In this document: piece by piece, positions 13,920-20,850 of the stretch
How positions within the stretch are numbered: the first letter of the stretch is position 1
Layout of the letters: every line of letters begins with the position of its first letter
Assembly: GCA_003230635.1 (NCBI GenBank)
Contig: QIFF01000031.1
Span: 1 to 20,850 of the forward strand
Direction: 5' to 3'
DNA length: 20,850 bases
Origin: a bacterium
GTDB lineage: Bacteria; SZUA-182
Position numbers and translations under genes: made by a program
Notes under the pieces: generated by a model
Seen by the model: only the letters and a program-made list of their open reading frames with translations
Told to the model about the DNA's origin: nothing
Databases searched by the model: none

Positions 13920-14403
13920 AAGCAGATGTCTTTTCCCCTGCCGAAAAATTAAAAACCCTGGCTTTTTTGAGAAAAAACCCCTGTATTAATACCTCATTGA
14001 ATGCTAATCAACATTATTAATACTTTTTTGAACGCAAAATGACATCGGGCGCCCTCTGCAACATCACGATTTCAATGTGGTGCAGATACCCAAAAAACGC
14101 CCACCGACGATGTAACGGTGAAAAATTGAGTACTGCCTTGTCGCCGGGTACGCTGGGACAGTAACCAACTGATTTATAGGAAGTCATTCCTCCCACATTG
14201 ACCCTTTTTAAGCCCGGTTCAGTTATCGACCGACGATGTCTTTCGATGTGTTTTTTCAATAATATCATATTTGCAGATTAAGTTTCTTCTAAATCCGCCA
14301 CAGGCTTACATCTAAGGGTAATTTGTCCTTTGACTAGGCGCTATATCCACGGGGTTGTTTTTCATCCCGATGAAATTCTTATAAACCCGCACCAGTCCTG
14401 CAT
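13920..14403. other. Decayed intergenic stretch without a supported gene
   Basis: Long reading frames here lack ribosome sites and recognisable motifs, including an 83-codon minus frame at 14017-14268. A minus-strand frame without a start at 14312-14449 reads SLNAGLVRVYKNFIGMKNNP. This faintly recalls the C-terminus of DDE transposases, but the evidence is weak. The region is best read as gene debris. Confidence 0.35.
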
Positions 14404-14598
14404 TTAGAGAGGGGTAATCATACGATTTTTTAGCACCATATTTCCTATCTCAAGGGGTTGTTTCGAAAACAGGGGGGATCGTGGCGAGAGAGGCGTTTCA
14501 GGACCTATTATCGGTTTATTGTCTGCATAGAAAAATTTGCTAAGGGCCACCTGCTCTCCATAATCTCGATAGATTGCTTTTGGGTTTTCTGTGATGTC
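14404..14598 (-). pseudogene. N-terminal fragment of an Old-Yellow-Enzyme-type oxidoreductase
   Basis: A minus-strand open frame without a proper start reads PLFSKQPLEIGNMVLKNRMI, then TPL and stop at 14404-14406. The sequence PLxIGNMxLKNRM is the N-terminal signature of NADH:flavin oxidoreductases and 2,4-dienoyl-CoA reductases. The ~40 residues before it (AIYRDYGEQVALSKFFYADN) I cannot place. Everything after the first ~20 residues of the enzyme is missing or scrambled, so the gene is dead. Confidence 0.5.
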
Positions 14599-14977
14599 TT
14601 ATATAGCCATACTATGCCAAATACGGTGTCAGAGCTAACTACCTGAATTGCATATGTTTTATTTATTAGACCAGTTCAAAAAGCATCAAAAATACCTTTC
14701 CTCCCTCACTTTCTTTAGAAATAGATATTGAAAAAACACTTTTGGCTATTCTTTTGGTCGGATTTATGATATTAATCAACATTTGGTTGCTGCCAATTAT
14801 GGGAACTTCCCGCTTTCCTATGGGAATTTTCTTTGACATGTTCTTGTCGTATCTGAGTGACCTTGGGATTCTTAGATAAGGTATGACAAAGTTATTTATA
14901 TAGATGTAGCATATTTCATGCCATAGTTATCAGCACATAATATCAACAAGATAGCATGCACACGTGTTATTATTATA
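14599..14977. other. AT-rich leader and intergenic region upstream of the sigma-54-type activator
   Basis: No recognised gene. A 57-codon minus frame at 14666-14839 (beginning MSKKIPIGKREVPIIGSN) is intact but has no ribosome site and no recognised domain, so I do not call it. Confidence 0.35.
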
Positions 14978-15006
14978 TTGAAACGCATATGATAATGTTA
15001 TATATT
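14978..15006 (+). promoter_or_regulatory. Putative sigma-A promoter of the TPR/AAA+ activator
   Basis: TTGAAA (14978-14983), 17 bases, TATATT (15001-15006). It would give a leader of about 95 bases before ATG 15109. One mismatch lies in each hexamer. No competing -24/-12 site was found. Confidence 0.55.
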
Positions 15007-15108
15007 TACGTAAAAAGATGGTGAATAATATTGAGTACACTGTTTGGCCTGTAAAGTGAAAACTTCATTTTCTGCCTTTTCCAGATTAAATATGAAGGGA
15101 TAAGTGCT

Positions 15109-17589
15109 ATGCCTAATAACACCCCAATTTACAGTTACCACGAAAAAGATGTTCTCTTGCATGTCTTATTTGAGGATTATCCGGATGCCGGAAAAAGAAT
15201 GGAAGAGTTGATTAAGGATTTTGAGCAAACCGACTTTAAGGAGAATTTGGGGAAAGATGGTTCTGGGGAGAAAAAGCTTATTGACATTTTCTTGAAAGAT
15301 AAAGAAGCACAGTTTGCGCCATTAAAGCCTTTTTATCATGGGATGGGATTTAGTGAGTCTGGCCGATCTCGCCAGGAAAATGCCCTAATTGAAGCCGGAG
15401 TGTTTTATACAATTGCCAAATTACTCTTGATTAATTACCACTATCGGAAAGGCTTGAACAAACTGATGTATGCCTCATCCCTCCCAAAACTACCGGATAA
15501 ATTCAAGCCTCTGTTCTTGTTCAGACTTGGCAGTATTTATTTGGAACAAGGTATGATGGTAGAAGCTAGAGACACTTTGGCATTGACCAGGCAATGTTAT
15601 TATGAATATGACTCGGATCAAATCATGCAGAAATTGGAAGAACTAATTCTCTACCAAATGCTGAGGGTTTATGTCATTCAGGAGGAATTTACTAAAGCCA
15701 AAGAGATCATTGATACTTTAAAAACTTTAGTAAAGAAAAAAGACAACATTATTTTTCTGGCTTTGCAAGGTTATTACCATCGCAGAAAGCATGAGTACAA
15801 AAAGGCGTTCAAAATACTTAATAAAGTATATGCTCAATATAAAGACAATGAAGGGGATAGAAATAAATTTTCTCGTCGGTGGTTTGACATCCTTTACCAA
15901 TTAAGTTATTGCTGTCTTGAGAGTGGTCAGGTAGCCAAGGCTGAAGTATTCTCCCAAGAGCTACAAAATACATTCTCTAAAACAGTATTACGAAATCTTG
16001 GTTACTTTAAGCAATTGCAGGGACAAATAGAAACGAATAAAAAAGGAGGAGATCTGAATACTGCCCGGAACCACTTCCAAGATGCCTTCCATATTTTCGA
16101 GAACTACAATGATTACCGTTGCATGGCATGGTCTATGATGAATATTGGACATGTTTACTTTAAGCTAAAAGATTTCTCAGAAGCGAGAAGGTGTTATAAC
16201 CAGTCTCTAGTCTATAATTATCGCACTCACATATCGGTTCACATATTGAGGACACTGCTGGCCAAAATAGACTTAAGCCTGGAATTGTTCCAATACAGCA
16301 AAGTAGAAGAATACTTAACAAGAATAGATGAATTAGACATTCCCCAAAATCATCATTCGCTATCCAGAGTTGCTGAATACAAGAAAATCCTTAAAGACAA
16401 ACAAACCCCTGCGAAAAGCACAATGGGAAATTCTGAAACGATCGAGAAAATCAAGGAAAAAGCTTTTGTATATTCAAAGTTTCCAGATCCTATTTTAATT
16501 ACGGGCGAATCGGGAGTGGGCAAGAGTATGCTGGCTAAAATTATCCATAAAGACAGTGGTCGTCAGGGACGTTTTGAACACGTCTATTGTACCAACATAT
16601 CAGCTACTCTAATAGAAAGTGAGTTATTCGGGCATGTGAAAGGTGCCTTCAGCGGAGCCTTAAAAGATCATACCGGGTTTTTTGCCAAAGCTAATGGTGG
16701 GACGTTGTTTTTGGATGAGATCGGCGATCTTTCACCTGAACTACAAGGCAAGTTATTCCGTTTTCTCGATGAAAACACAATCCTAAGAGTTGGTGATGAA
16801 GAGGGTATCAAACTGAATGTCCGGGTAATCTGTGCTACCAACAGAGACTTGGAGAAAGAACTCCTAGAGAAAAAATTCCGGGAAGACCTTTATTATAGGG
16901 TTAACAAGTTAAGTTTAAACATTCCCCCTTTGAGAGAACGACCGGAGGATATTAAAAAATTGACGGAACATTTCTATGTCAAACACTGTACCGAACATAA
17001 AAAACAACAAGCTGGAATTGAAGTAGACGCTCTTAATTATATTCTGAATTATCCTTGGCCTGGAAATGTTAGGGAACTGGAAGCTACCATTAACAAAAGC
17101 ATAATTGAGCTTGAAGATGGACAGGAGCTCTCCAATGAATGTCTGAAAAAATCAATGATATCTCAGAAACAGGTTGCAGATGAGAAAACTCAGAAAGAGC
17201 TTCGAGGAGAATTTATTAGACTGTCAGATTCACACGATAGTCTTGCAATTTTATTTAAGGACTTACAAAAACGGGTTGAGGAGTTGGAAGCTAAACAAGC
17301 TACAGTTCCCGGCAGGGTCAGTGACAAACACAAAATGCTAAATAACTTGTTCTTGATTATTCAAGAAAAGCAATCAATTCGGAGAGCTCAAATCACAGAA
17401 CGAGACTCACATTTGAAAAAATCATTCCATCACTGGATTAATATTTTAAGGGATCAATATCAGGTAATCGAGGTTGAGAAGATCCAGAACTATCACCTAT
17501 ATAAACCTGTATCGGTTCCCATCCTCGAGGCAAAAGAAAGAGAGGGGAAATTAATTAAGGGGGATGGTAGTTATTATCAATTGGCATAA
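15109..17589 (+). CDS. Sigma-54-type AAA+ transcription activator with N-terminal TPR repeats
   Basis: This 826-aa protein begins with ~330 residues of helical, TPR-like repeats (for example MMNIGHVYFKLKDFSEARRC), which probably sense a protein or peptide signal. Residues ~435-685 are the sigma-54 interaction module: Walker A GESGVGKS (466-473), the sigma-54-contact loop GAFSGA (512-517, a variant of GAFTGA), Walker B LFLDEIGD (D536/E537), FREDLYYRVN and PGNVREL (R655). No Fis-type HTH follows. Instead there is a coiled coil (KDLQKRVEELEAKQ) and a ~80-residue C-terminus that could be a winged helix (FLIIQEKQSIRRAQITERDS). AAGGGA precedes the start. The gene is more AT-rich than the ligase operons, suggesting a different origin. 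It lies upstream of the right ligase-AAA operon in the same direction, with only an OsmC pseudogene between, so it may regulate that operon. This is unproven. Confidence 0.88.
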   Translation: MPNNTPIYSYHEKDVLLHVLFEDYPDAGKRMEELIKDFEQTDFKENLGKDGSGEKKLIDIFLKDKEAQFAPLKPFYHGMGFSESGRSRQENALIEAGVFYTIAKLLLINYHYRKGLNKLMYASSLPKLPDKFKPLFLFRLGSIYLEQGMMVEARDTLALTRQCYYEYDSDQIMQKLEELILYQMLRVYVIQEEFTKAKEIIDTLKTLVKKKDNIIFLALQGYYHRRKHEYKKAFKILNKVYAQYKDNEGDRNKFSRRWFDILYQLSYCCLESGQVAKAEVFSQELQNTFSKTVLRNLGYFKQLQGQIETNKKGGDLNTARNHFQDAFHIFENYNDYRCMAWSMMNIGHVYFKLKDFSEARRCYNQSLVYNYRTHISVHILRTLLAKIDLSLELFQYSKVEEYLTRIDELDIPQNHHSLSRVAEYKKILKDKQTPAKSTMGNSETIEKIKEKAFVYSKFPDPILITGESGVGKSMLAKIIHKDSGRQGRFEHVYCTNISATLIESELFGHVKGAFSGALKDHTGFFAKANGGTLFLDEIGDLSPELQGKLFRFLDENTILRVGDEEGIKLNVRVICATNRDLEKELLEKKFREDLYYRVNKLSLNIPPLRERPEDIKKLTEHFYVKHCTEHKKQQAGIEVDALNYILNYPWPGNVRELEATINKSIIELEDGQELSNECLKKSMISQKQVADEKTQKELRGEFIRLSDSHDSLAILFKDLQKRVEELEAKQATVPGRVSDKHKMLNNLFLIIQEKQSIRRAQITERDSHLKKSFHHWINILRDQYQVIEVEKIQNYHLYKPVSVPILEAKEREGKLIKGDGSYYQLA

Positions 17590-17690
17590 AGAGCACGAAT
17601 GGGGAGCAATCTCCTACTATTGTAAAGAATGTTTTTTGCTTCCCGTCTATTCCATAATAGTCCAGTGAATACTGTTATAGCGAAAAGCTT

Positions 17691-18083
17691 ATGGAAATTA
17701 TAGCTGCCTTTAAGGGCAAAAAGAAATTTACCACAACCACCCGGGGCCATCAACTCCTGGTAGATCTGCCTATAGAAGAGGGGGGTACCGATAACGGTAT
17801 GACTCCACCAGAGGTCTTCGTAGCTTCCCTGGTTACTTCTATGGGAATATACATAGTTGACTATTGTAATAACATCGGGATTAAACCAAATGGTATGATA
17901 TTTAGTGTGGAGTGAGAAAAGGCATCCAATCCGGCACGCATAGATAATATCAAGGTGGGTATTAAGCTTTCCAAGATTAAGACAAAGAATAAGCAACAAG
18001 CCATTATTAAAGCAGCCAAAGATTGCCTGGTGTATAATACTATTCAGAGTTCCCCCAAGATTAGCATCAATTTGGTTGAATAG
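17691..18083 (+). pseudogene. OsmC-family protein, broken by an in-frame TGA
   Basis: The frame encodes an OsmC/YhfA-like protein of normal length (~130 aa), interrupted at codon 75 (TGA 17913-17915). Before the stop: the basic start MEIIAAFKGKKKF, then GMTPPEVFVASLVTSMGIYI. After it: EKASNPARIDNIKVGIKLSK and the second conserved motif AAKDCLVYNTIQ, ending TAG 18081-18083. In relatives the stop position is aromatic, so TGG to TGA is the simplest cause. The first, peroxide-reactive cysteine is also missing (LVTSM where LGAC is usual). The ribosome site is poor. This appears to be a dead thiol-peroxidase gene. Confidence 0.75.
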
Positions 18084-18459
18084 TTAGGACCTACCTATAA
18101 GCAGCCCTGAATTACAAGTCCTCTTTTCGATTCAACATTCCCGCCGCCCGCTACCTTGATATTTACGGAGTTTAGCCAAGATTTTTTGCATGAAAAACCA
18201 GCTTCAAATTTCACAAAAAATCTTTGCTTTTGTGAAAAGAGATTAATTAATTCCTCTTGTTTCCCTTTTCCGGGATTACCGGAGCGGTAGGCCCGCAGCC
18301 TATTACCCCCACCCCCTATGAGCTTATTTCGTTACCCCTCCCGTGCGCGGCCTGGCCTTGTAGCGCTTTATAGTCCTATCTGCAGACATCGTCCCTTTTG
18401 TTCTTGACTTTAAGCCCAAAAGACGCCTTCATGTATCCTGGTATAGGAGGTTAACCCGG
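18084..18459. other. Leader region of the right ligase-AAA operon
   Basis: No gene found. The region holds overlapping inverted repeats at 18178-18237 and, at 18404, TTGACTT without a clear -10 partner. Similarity to the left operon begins only at the ribosome site (GAGGTTAACCCGGATG here, GAGGTTTACACGAATG there). The 90-aa leader gene of the left operon has no counterpart. Confidence 0.5.
18178..18237 (+). promoter_or_regulatory. Two mutually exclusive inverted repeats, possible attenuator
   Basis: AAGATTTTTTG (18178-18188) pairs perfectly with CAAAAAATCTT (18214-18224). TTTCACAAAA (18209-18218) pairs perfectly with TTTTGTGAAA (18228-18237). The right arm of the first overlaps the left arm of the second, so only one hairpin can form at a time. 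The hairpins are A/T-rich and lack a following T-tract, so regulation is speculative. Confidence 0.4.
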
Positions 18460-19074
18460 ATGCAACGGTTACTTGAGATTCTCTATGAGGGCAAGGGATC
18501 GAGCTTTACGGTTAATAAAATTGCCCGCTCGAAGCTTTACGGCTCAAAACAGCGGATAGCGGTTGATGCGCAAGGGCAGAAGTGTGCGCGGGCGGCTTTG
18601 ACCCGGGACGGTAGGTACATCCTGCCGGCTGGGGCCACGGCGATGCTTTACCTGGATAACCAAGGTGATGTGGTGGAACGGAATCAGCTTCAGACAATTG
18701 ACCCAGATGGAGATGTTATGAAACCGGGAGAATCAACTCCCGATACAGTGCTGGAACTTGGTCAGGTAGTAGAGGCTGCCGAGGTATTGGAATGTAGCAT
18801 CACCCACGCCTACGCACTGGAGCCGGTCTTTCTTTCTGCTGAACTTGAGGACTCATTATCCCAAGGCACAATTTACCGCTTGCCCCTCCCTCAGCCTACA
18901 GTCTGCAATGGACGTCAAGCTTTCCTGCTTGGAAGTGACACAGGTTACTTTTTCCTGATCGGCGAACCAACGGGATTTGAATTTATAGGGTTGGGAGAAG
19001 CTGACCTCTCGCCACCGGATATTGGTGAGGATGGCTACGATGCCGATGCCGATCTTGATTTTGGGATGCTCTAA
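18460..19074 (+). CDS. Uncharacterised ~200-aa protein with acidic C-terminal tail, right copy
   Basis: This 204-aa protein is the counterpart of the left gene at 5837-6436. It starts at ATG 18460 with ATAGGAGG upstream. The N-terminus (MQRLLEILYEGKGSSFTVNK, SKLYGSKQRI) and the tail (EADLSPPDIGEDGYDADADL) are nearly unchanged. The middle is more divergent, and a short proline-containing insertion lies at about residues 142-146 (LPLPQPTV, where the left copy has LPE). The family is unknown and the frame is intact. Conservation of the acidic tail points to a functional role, perhaps as a contact for the basic 233-aa partner. It is the first gene of the right operon. Confidence 0.85.
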   Translation: MQRLLEILYEGKGSSFTVNKIARSKLYGSKQRIAVDAQGQKCARAALTRDGRYILPAGATAMLYLDNQGDVVERNQLQTIDPDGDVMKPGESTPDTVLELGQVVEAAEVLECSITHAYALEPVFLSAELEDSLSQGTIYRLPLPQPTVCNGRQAFLLGSDTGYFFLIGEPTGFEFIGLGEADLSPPDIGEDGYDADADLDFGML

Positions 19075-19087
19075 GGAATTATAGAAG

Positions 19088-19789
19088 ATGTCACGTTGGA
19101 TCAGATTGAGCAACAGCCGGGGCCGCCAGGCCCGAGTTCGCATGGATCCCAAGCAGGCGACGCCACCCATGCAGTTTCAGGCCGATGACGGGCGGGTTGT
19201 AACGGCAGCTAAGATTATCAAAACGCCATTATCAAAAAGCTATTCTTATCTGCGTTCCCACTGTAACAGCGACCAGGAACTGGCTCGGGTTTTGCTGGAG
19301 GCCGACCCGGAGATTGACCTGGAAGCGTCAGGCAGAAAGACCGGCCCCACTGACCGGGTGCTGCTTGATCCACAGGGACAGGTGCTCTATGCCGCCGCTG
19401 AGATAGAAGTGGTGCTGGACAATACCGGCGAAGAAATCGAACGTCGGCAGCCGGTAAACACCCCTTCTAATGTTGACACAGAGAAACCCCTGGTCTGGAC
19501 AGGGAAAATGTTTAAGCGCTCAGAAGCCATCCGGCGCTTTGTCTTTAGCCGTAATTATCAAATCCGCCATATCGATGGCCTGACCTTCGATTTTCTCTTT
19601 GCCATGGCCAAAGAACTTGACCGTTCTGATTCTCTGGTGCTGCTGGGTGCTGGGCTGCAGGGAAAGGAGCCTCTCCTGCTGGAACGTAACGGCCTGCCTT
19701 ATCGCGGTTTTTTGGAAGGACGCGTCAATGCGGACAAATATCTTTTGATGCTGCATCTTTCTCATTTAGAATTGGTACAACCGGGATGA
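19088..19789 (+). CDS. Uncharacterised 233-aa partner protein of the ligase-AAA operon, right copy
   Basis: The length is identical to the left copy (5121-5822) and no gap is needed to align them. About 35 of 233 residues differ, mostly conservatively. The blocks GEEIERRQPVNTPSNVDTEK and RFVFSRNYQIRHIDGLTFDF are exactly conserved. AAGGA lies upstream, and the TGA overlaps the ligase ATG (ATGA), as in the left copy. No known domain is visible. Strong constraint on sequence and on gene coupling suggests a stoichiometric partner of the ligase-AAA protein. Confidence 0.85.
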   Translation: MSRWIRLSNSRGRQARVRMDPKQATPPMQFQADDGRVVTAAKIIKTPLSKSYSYLRSHCNSDQELARVLLEADPEIDLEASGRKTGPTDRVLLDPQGQVLYAAAEIEVVLDNTGEEIERRQPVNTPSNVDTEKPLVWTGKMFKRSEAIRRFVFSRNYQIRHIDGLTFDFLFAMAKELDRSDSLVLLGAGLQGKEPLLLERNGLPYRGFLEGRVNADKYLLMLHLSHLELVQPG

Positions 19790-20850
19790 TTGCACAGGAT
19801 AAGATAAATTGGAAACAATTAGGGACAGGGCGTCTGGCCCCGCCGGGGTCAATTCCTGACAAAAAACTCAGCCAACGCATCGCTATCTATAAGAGCCAGG
19901 TGGCGGGAAGATACCGCAGTATTGCGCCCCAGGATATTCTTAAAGCCATACCGTCGGGGGAGCACATTGTATCCCCCAAGATAGACGGCGAGACCTGGTT
20001 TTTATTAGCCGGGGATGGGGGAGCCCGGCTGCTGTCACCTTCGGGAAAGATCATCACCGGTGTCCCGGTCACTGAAGAAGCGGCTGGAATTCTGGGACGA
20101 CGGCAGGTGCTTCTGGCCGGAGAACTGTATGCCAACGGGCAGCCATCCCGTCCCCGTGTGCATAACCTGCATGCCGCACTGGGCGGCGGGGCTAAGGCAG
20201 AAATTGAGCGGCTGCACTTTGCAGCTTTTGATTTGTTGGAGGATAAATACCAGCGCTGCCCCTTTGCCAAACGTGCCCGGCAGCTTATGAAACTTTTGGC
20301 TGTGGGCAAGCTCTGCCACAGCGTCCCCTTTGAAAAGGTGCTCAACGCGGACGGGGTGTTAAGAGCTTATGAACAGTTGGTCACCCGCCGGGGACATGAG
20401 GGGGTAGTAGTCCGCTCCACGGATTGCCAGATTCTGAAAATAAAGCTGGAAGTAAGCATCGACGCAGTGATAGTGGGCATGACCAGCCGAACCAACGGCG
20501 GCGTGGCTGAATTACTGTTAGCCCTCCAGCGCCCTGACGGTAACTTCCAACTGCTGGGGCGGGTGAACACCGGCTTCAGTGAGGCGGAGCGGTTTGATTT
20601 GTGGCGCAGGCTTCAGCCCCTGGCAGCGCAGTCCTCGTATCTGGCGGCAGCCCGCTCCGGGGCCTTGTTTCAATTCCTGAGGCCGGGAGTGGTGGTTGAG
20701 GTTAAGTGCAACGATTTGTTAGCTGTGCGTTCCAATGGCGAGCCCGTGCGCCGTATGGCTTTGGAATATCATCCAGAAAACACCTGGCAGCCGCTCAGAC
20801 CCCTGCCGGCGGTAAGTTTAATTAATGCGGTATTTCGGCGAATCCGTGAT
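19786..20850 (+). CDS. ATP-dependent DNA ligase / AAA+ ATPase fusion, right copy (cut by window edge)
   Basis: The first 355 codons are present and open to the end of the window, covering the ligase core. The motifs are in the same places as in the left copy: KIDG with lysine at 65, GELY 112-115, FDLLE 148-152, EGVVVR 205-210 and LKIK 217-220. GRVNTGFSEAERF and VVVEVKCNDLL follow in the OB region. One change near the active site is LKIKPELS to LKIKLEVS just after the motif-V lysines. The overall match to the left protein is high by eye. The AAA+ half would lie outside the window, so whether this copy is complete is unknown. The start is fixed by the ATGA overlap. Confidence 0.88.
   Translation, partial: MIAQDKINWKQLGTGRLAPPGSIPDKKLSQRIAIYKSQVAGRYRSIAPQDILKAIPSGEHIVSPKIDGETWFLLAGDGGARLLSPSGKIITGVPVTEEAAGILGRRQVLLAGELYANGQPSRPRVHNLHAALGGGAKAEIERLHFAAFDLLEDKYQRCPFAKRARQLMKLLAVGKLCHSVPFEKVLNADGVLRAYEQLVTRRGHEGVVVRSTDCQILKIKLEVSIDAVIVGMTSRTNGGVAELLLALQRPDGNFQLLGRVNTGFSEAERFDLWRRLQPLAAQSSYLAAARSGALFQFLRPGVVVEVKCNDLLAVRSNGEPVRRMALEYHPENTWQPLRPLPAVSLINAVFRRIRD

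Noticed and set aside
14017..14268. 83-codon minus-strand frame
   Set aside because: No ribosome site, no recognisable motif and a composition unlike the neighbouring genes.
14666..14839. 57-codon minus-strand ORF (MSKKIPIGKREVPIIGSN...)
   Set aside because: The frame is intact, but there is no ribosome site and no family is recognised. Length alone is not enough.
17913..17915. In-frame TGA in the OsmC gene as selenocysteine
   Set aside because: The stop lies at an aromatic, not cysteine, position of the family, and no hairpin resembling a selenocysteine insertion element was noticed after it.
17577..17999. 140-codon minus-strand frame
   Set aside because: It is antisense to the OsmC pseudogene, whose family motifs identify the true strand.
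17590..18459. Sigma-54 (-24/-12) promoter for the right ligase-AAA operon, expected from the nearby activator
   Set aside because: No GG-N10-GC arrangement resembling TGGCAC-N5-TTGC was found by eye here, nor at normal spacing upstream of the left operon. The closest left-side match, TGGCTTGATGGTGTGC, has one base too many.
1..20850. CRISPR array, rRNA or complete insertion sequence
   Set aside because: No regularly spaced repeats, no rRNA-like conserved stretches and no intact transposase with paired terminal repeats were seen.

Overview
The window looks like an accessory, phage-derived island in a bacterial chromosome. The host is most likely a Firmicute of the Clostridia (Pelotomaculum/Desulfotomaculum-like). 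That guess rests on AGGAGG-type ribosome sites, textbook sigma-A promoters, an AbrB/SpoVT-type antitoxin and mixed base composition. It is an inference, and nothing here identifies a species.

The main feature is a three-gene operon present twice, in opposite orientations and pointing outward. The left copy (6436 down to 2026) encodes a ~200-aa protein with an acidic tail, a 233-aa protein and a 1032-aa fusion. The fusion has an N-terminal ATP-dependent DNA ligase and a C-terminal classic AAA+ ATPase, joined by a ~400-residue middle region I cannot assign. The right copy (18460 to the window end) repeats all three genes and is cut off by the window after 355 residues of the fusion. Gene order, start sites and the 4-nt ATGA overlap into the fusion gene are the same in both copies. 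By hand the 233-aa proteins are about 85% identical without gaps. Only the left copy is preceded by a 90-aa gene. I know of no described system with this composition.

Phage-type genes surround the left copy. An HTH protein, a decayed DNA methyltransferase, a small-terminase-like protein, a 181-aa unknown and a large terminase run leftward from 11.2 to 7.9 kb. An HK97-fold-like major capsid protein and a broken small post-capsid gene lie beyond the left operon (1.6-0.5 kb), separated from it by an IS21-type remnant. No portal, protease or tail gene was seen. A zinc-ribbon protein and a lone integrase core-binding domain lie between the terminase and the left operon on the other strand.

The centre (11.4-18.1 kb) holds a VapB-VapC operon whose third, translationally coupled gene joins a capsid-neighbour domain to an OmpR-like winged helix. 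This operon has a consensus promoter and an intrinsic terminator. A second PIN toxin-antitoxin pair follows, transcribed from a promoter so close that its message may be leaderless. Then comes a decayed stretch with an Old-Yellow-Enzyme-like fragment, a TPR-containing sigma-54-type activator and an OsmC-family pseudogene. The activator lies just upstream of the right ligase-AAA operon in the same direction, so it is a candidate regulator, although I found no sigma-54 promoter.

A plausible reading is a domesticated or decaying prophage or satellite carrying a duplicated, uncharacterised ligase-AAA+ nucleic-acid-processing module with addiction modules. The functional link between the module and the capsid and terminase genes is inference.
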